DNA from: Athripsodes cinereus
Lineage: Eukaryota > Arthropoda > Insecta > Trichoptera > Leptoceridae
Length of the DNA stretch: 64,000 nt
Direction of reading: 5' to 3'
NCBI GenBank assembly: GCA_947579605.1
Contig: OX388307.1
Location: 29,923,237-29,987,236, forward strand
In this document: positions 62,986 through 64,000 of the stretch, piece after piece
Layout of the letters: each line of letters starts with the position of its first letter
Numbering within the stretch: position 1 is the stretch's first letter
Position numbers and translations under genes: made by a program
Notes under the pieces: model-generated
Database searches by the model: none
The model's input: only the letters and a program-made list of their open reading frames with translations
Told to the model about the DNA's origin: nothing

Positions 62986-64000
62986 ATGCCTGGCTCAGAA
63001 AGGAAAATACCCTGTAATGAATGTACTCTGGCTATAAGTCCGAAGAAGCACTTACGATGCAGCAGATGTCTCAACTGTTTCCACTTTGCTTGTGTAGAAA
63101 CAACAGAGATAAACTTTAAAAAGATGTCATCAGTCGCTAAGTCTTCCTGGAAATGTAAAACATGTAAGAATCAGGATCCGAGATCCAACACCTCGACCAC
63201 GTCTAATCTTGCGACTGCTGTTCCGTCAGATATGCAGGACACGCTCTCTATGACTCCTCCTGTTGGGCAGCCGCAGCCTTGCTTTGCACTATCTTCTGAC
63301 ATAGTTGATAGGTTGGCACGTATTGAAGGGGAAGTTTCGAAGACAAATGAATCTCTACAGCTGATTTGGGAGGAACTTTTTTCTCAGCGAAAGCAGATAG
63401 AAGCCTGTGTCTCTTCCATTAATGATTTGGATCAGAGAGTTACAACACTTGAAAAGAAGATAAAGGACAATGATGTAAGGGAGATTGAAATCAGTTCTCT
63501 AAAAGCATCAGTCCAGTCTCTTCAGGTAGCAAATGAGGAGAAAGAACAGTATCTGCGTGCTAATAATATAGAAATAAAAAATATTCCTTTCAAAAATGCT
63601 GAAAACTTATCTTCCATAATTGACCAAGTTGCTGAGAAGATTGGCTTTTCTTTAAGGTCGGATGACATCGATCTAATGACCAGGGTGGCTACAAGAGCGT
63701 CAGGACCTAAGCCCATTATAATTAAATTTGCTCGGCGATCACGCAAGGAAGAATTCTTATCCTTAGCTAGAAAACTTCGGAAACTTACTACGACAGACCT
63801 TGGCTGGAGAGGCAGTGAGACAACGATATATGTGAACGAACATCTAACGGCAGCGCGAAAGGCTTTGTTATCTAAAACAAAGTTAAGAGCAAAGGAGAAG
63901 GGCTATAAATTTGTCTGGATTAATAACTACAAAGTTCTTGTAAGGCAGAATGAGTCGAGTCAGGCTTTTTGGATCCGAAACGAGAACGACTTATCCAAAA
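62986..64000 (+). CDS. Non-LTR retrotransposon ORF1 protein (PHD finger, coiled coil, FP25K-like), 3' end outside window
   Basis: 338 codons, open from ATG 62986 to the window edge, no stop or frameshift. ORF1p binds element RNA and acts as chaperone; the frame shows: PHD-type zinc finger (C10-x2-C13, C25-x2-C28, H33-x2-C36, W55, C57-x2-C60), a low-complexity Ser/Thr linker (~61-104), a coiled coil (~106-190, e.g. RVTTLEKKIKDN and heptad leucines), an RRM-like middle (LRANNIEIKNIP ~190-260) and a C-terminal part (IYVNEHLTAARKALL from 281, YKFVWINNYKVLVRQ ~308-322) resembling the domain named after baculovirus FP25K that is shared with insect LINE ORF1s. PHD-containing ORF1s are known from the CR1 clade and relatives. 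The Met is chosen because upstream sequence is non-coding. ORF2 (endonuclease/RT) should follow outside. Host PHD protein is less likely given the C-terminal part. Confidence 0.85.
   Translation, partial: MPGSERKIPCNECTLAISPKKHLRCSRCLNCFHFACVETTEINFKKMSSVAKSSWKCKTCKNQDPRSNTSTTSNLATAVPSDMQDTLSMTPPVGQPQPCFALSSDIVDRLARIEGEVSKTNESLQLIWEELFSQRKQIEACVSSINDLDQRVTTLEKKIKDNDVREIEISSLKASVQSLQVANEEKEQYLRANNIEIKNIPFKNAENLSSIIDQVAEKIGFSLRSDDIDLMTRVATRASGPKPIIIKFARRSRKEEFLSLARKLRKLTTTDLGWRGSETTIYVNEHLTAARKALLSKTKLRAKEKGYKFVWINNYKVLVRQNESSQAFWIRNENDLSK

Overview
Eukaryotic nuclear DNA, almost certainly from an insect and probably a lepidopteran. It is very AT-rich, carries Bel/Pao and CR1/Jockey-like retroelements, tRNA-derived SINEs and many small MITEs, and shows the taggtacctac-type microrepeats common in moth and butterfly genomes. 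The species assignment is inference. No bacterial organisation (operons, ribosome binding sites) is present, and no complete host protein-coding gene was recognised. The only host-like candidate is one possible 87-nt exon at 31073-31159.

Layout. 1-2150: a ~2.0 kb DNA transposon (here T1) with >200-bp composite inverted repeats, containing a dispersed repeat that itself received a SINE and a LINE end. 2.6-10.4 kb: LINE 3' ends, a foldback element and degenerate repeats. 10.4-11.3 kb: a LINE fragment (family L2) split by a 636-bp two-LTR miniature element. 14-25 kb: a LINE fragment split by a MITE, a piggyBac-like 893-bp element, SINEs S1 and S2, and LINE tails. 26-36 kb: a hAT-type MITE, palindromic F1 elements, and copies of the dispersed repeat 'RepA', two of them with clear target-site duplications. 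36457-42294: the best-preserved object, a complete Bel/Pao LTR retrotransposon with two 436-bp LTRs that read as identical, a 5-bp duplication (catcc) and one uninterrupted 1351-codon gag-pol frame from which the reverse transcriptase core is missing. 42.3-60 kb: F1/S2 nest, LINE L1 inserted in a RepA tail, a pogo/Tigger remnant, a Harbinger-like MITE with its empty site preserved next door, and more LINE ends. 61.5 kb: a second hAT-type MITE. 62986-64000: the 5' part of a non-LTR retrotransposon, ORF1 with a PHD finger, coiled coil and FP25K-like C-terminal part, running off the window.

How it works together. This is a layered transposon landscape. Autonomous-type functions seen are Gag/protease/integrase of the Bel/Pao copy and ORF1p of the right-edge LINE; nearly everything else (RepA, S1, S2, F1, MITEs, TRIM-like element) is non-autonomous or truncated and must have been moved by proteins from elsewhere. 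The Bel/Pao copy inserted recently despite lacking RT, so it too was probably mobilised in trans. Family names L1-L10, RepA, F1, S1, S2 and T1 are local labels used only here (L1 and L2 do not mean the vertebrate LINE families).
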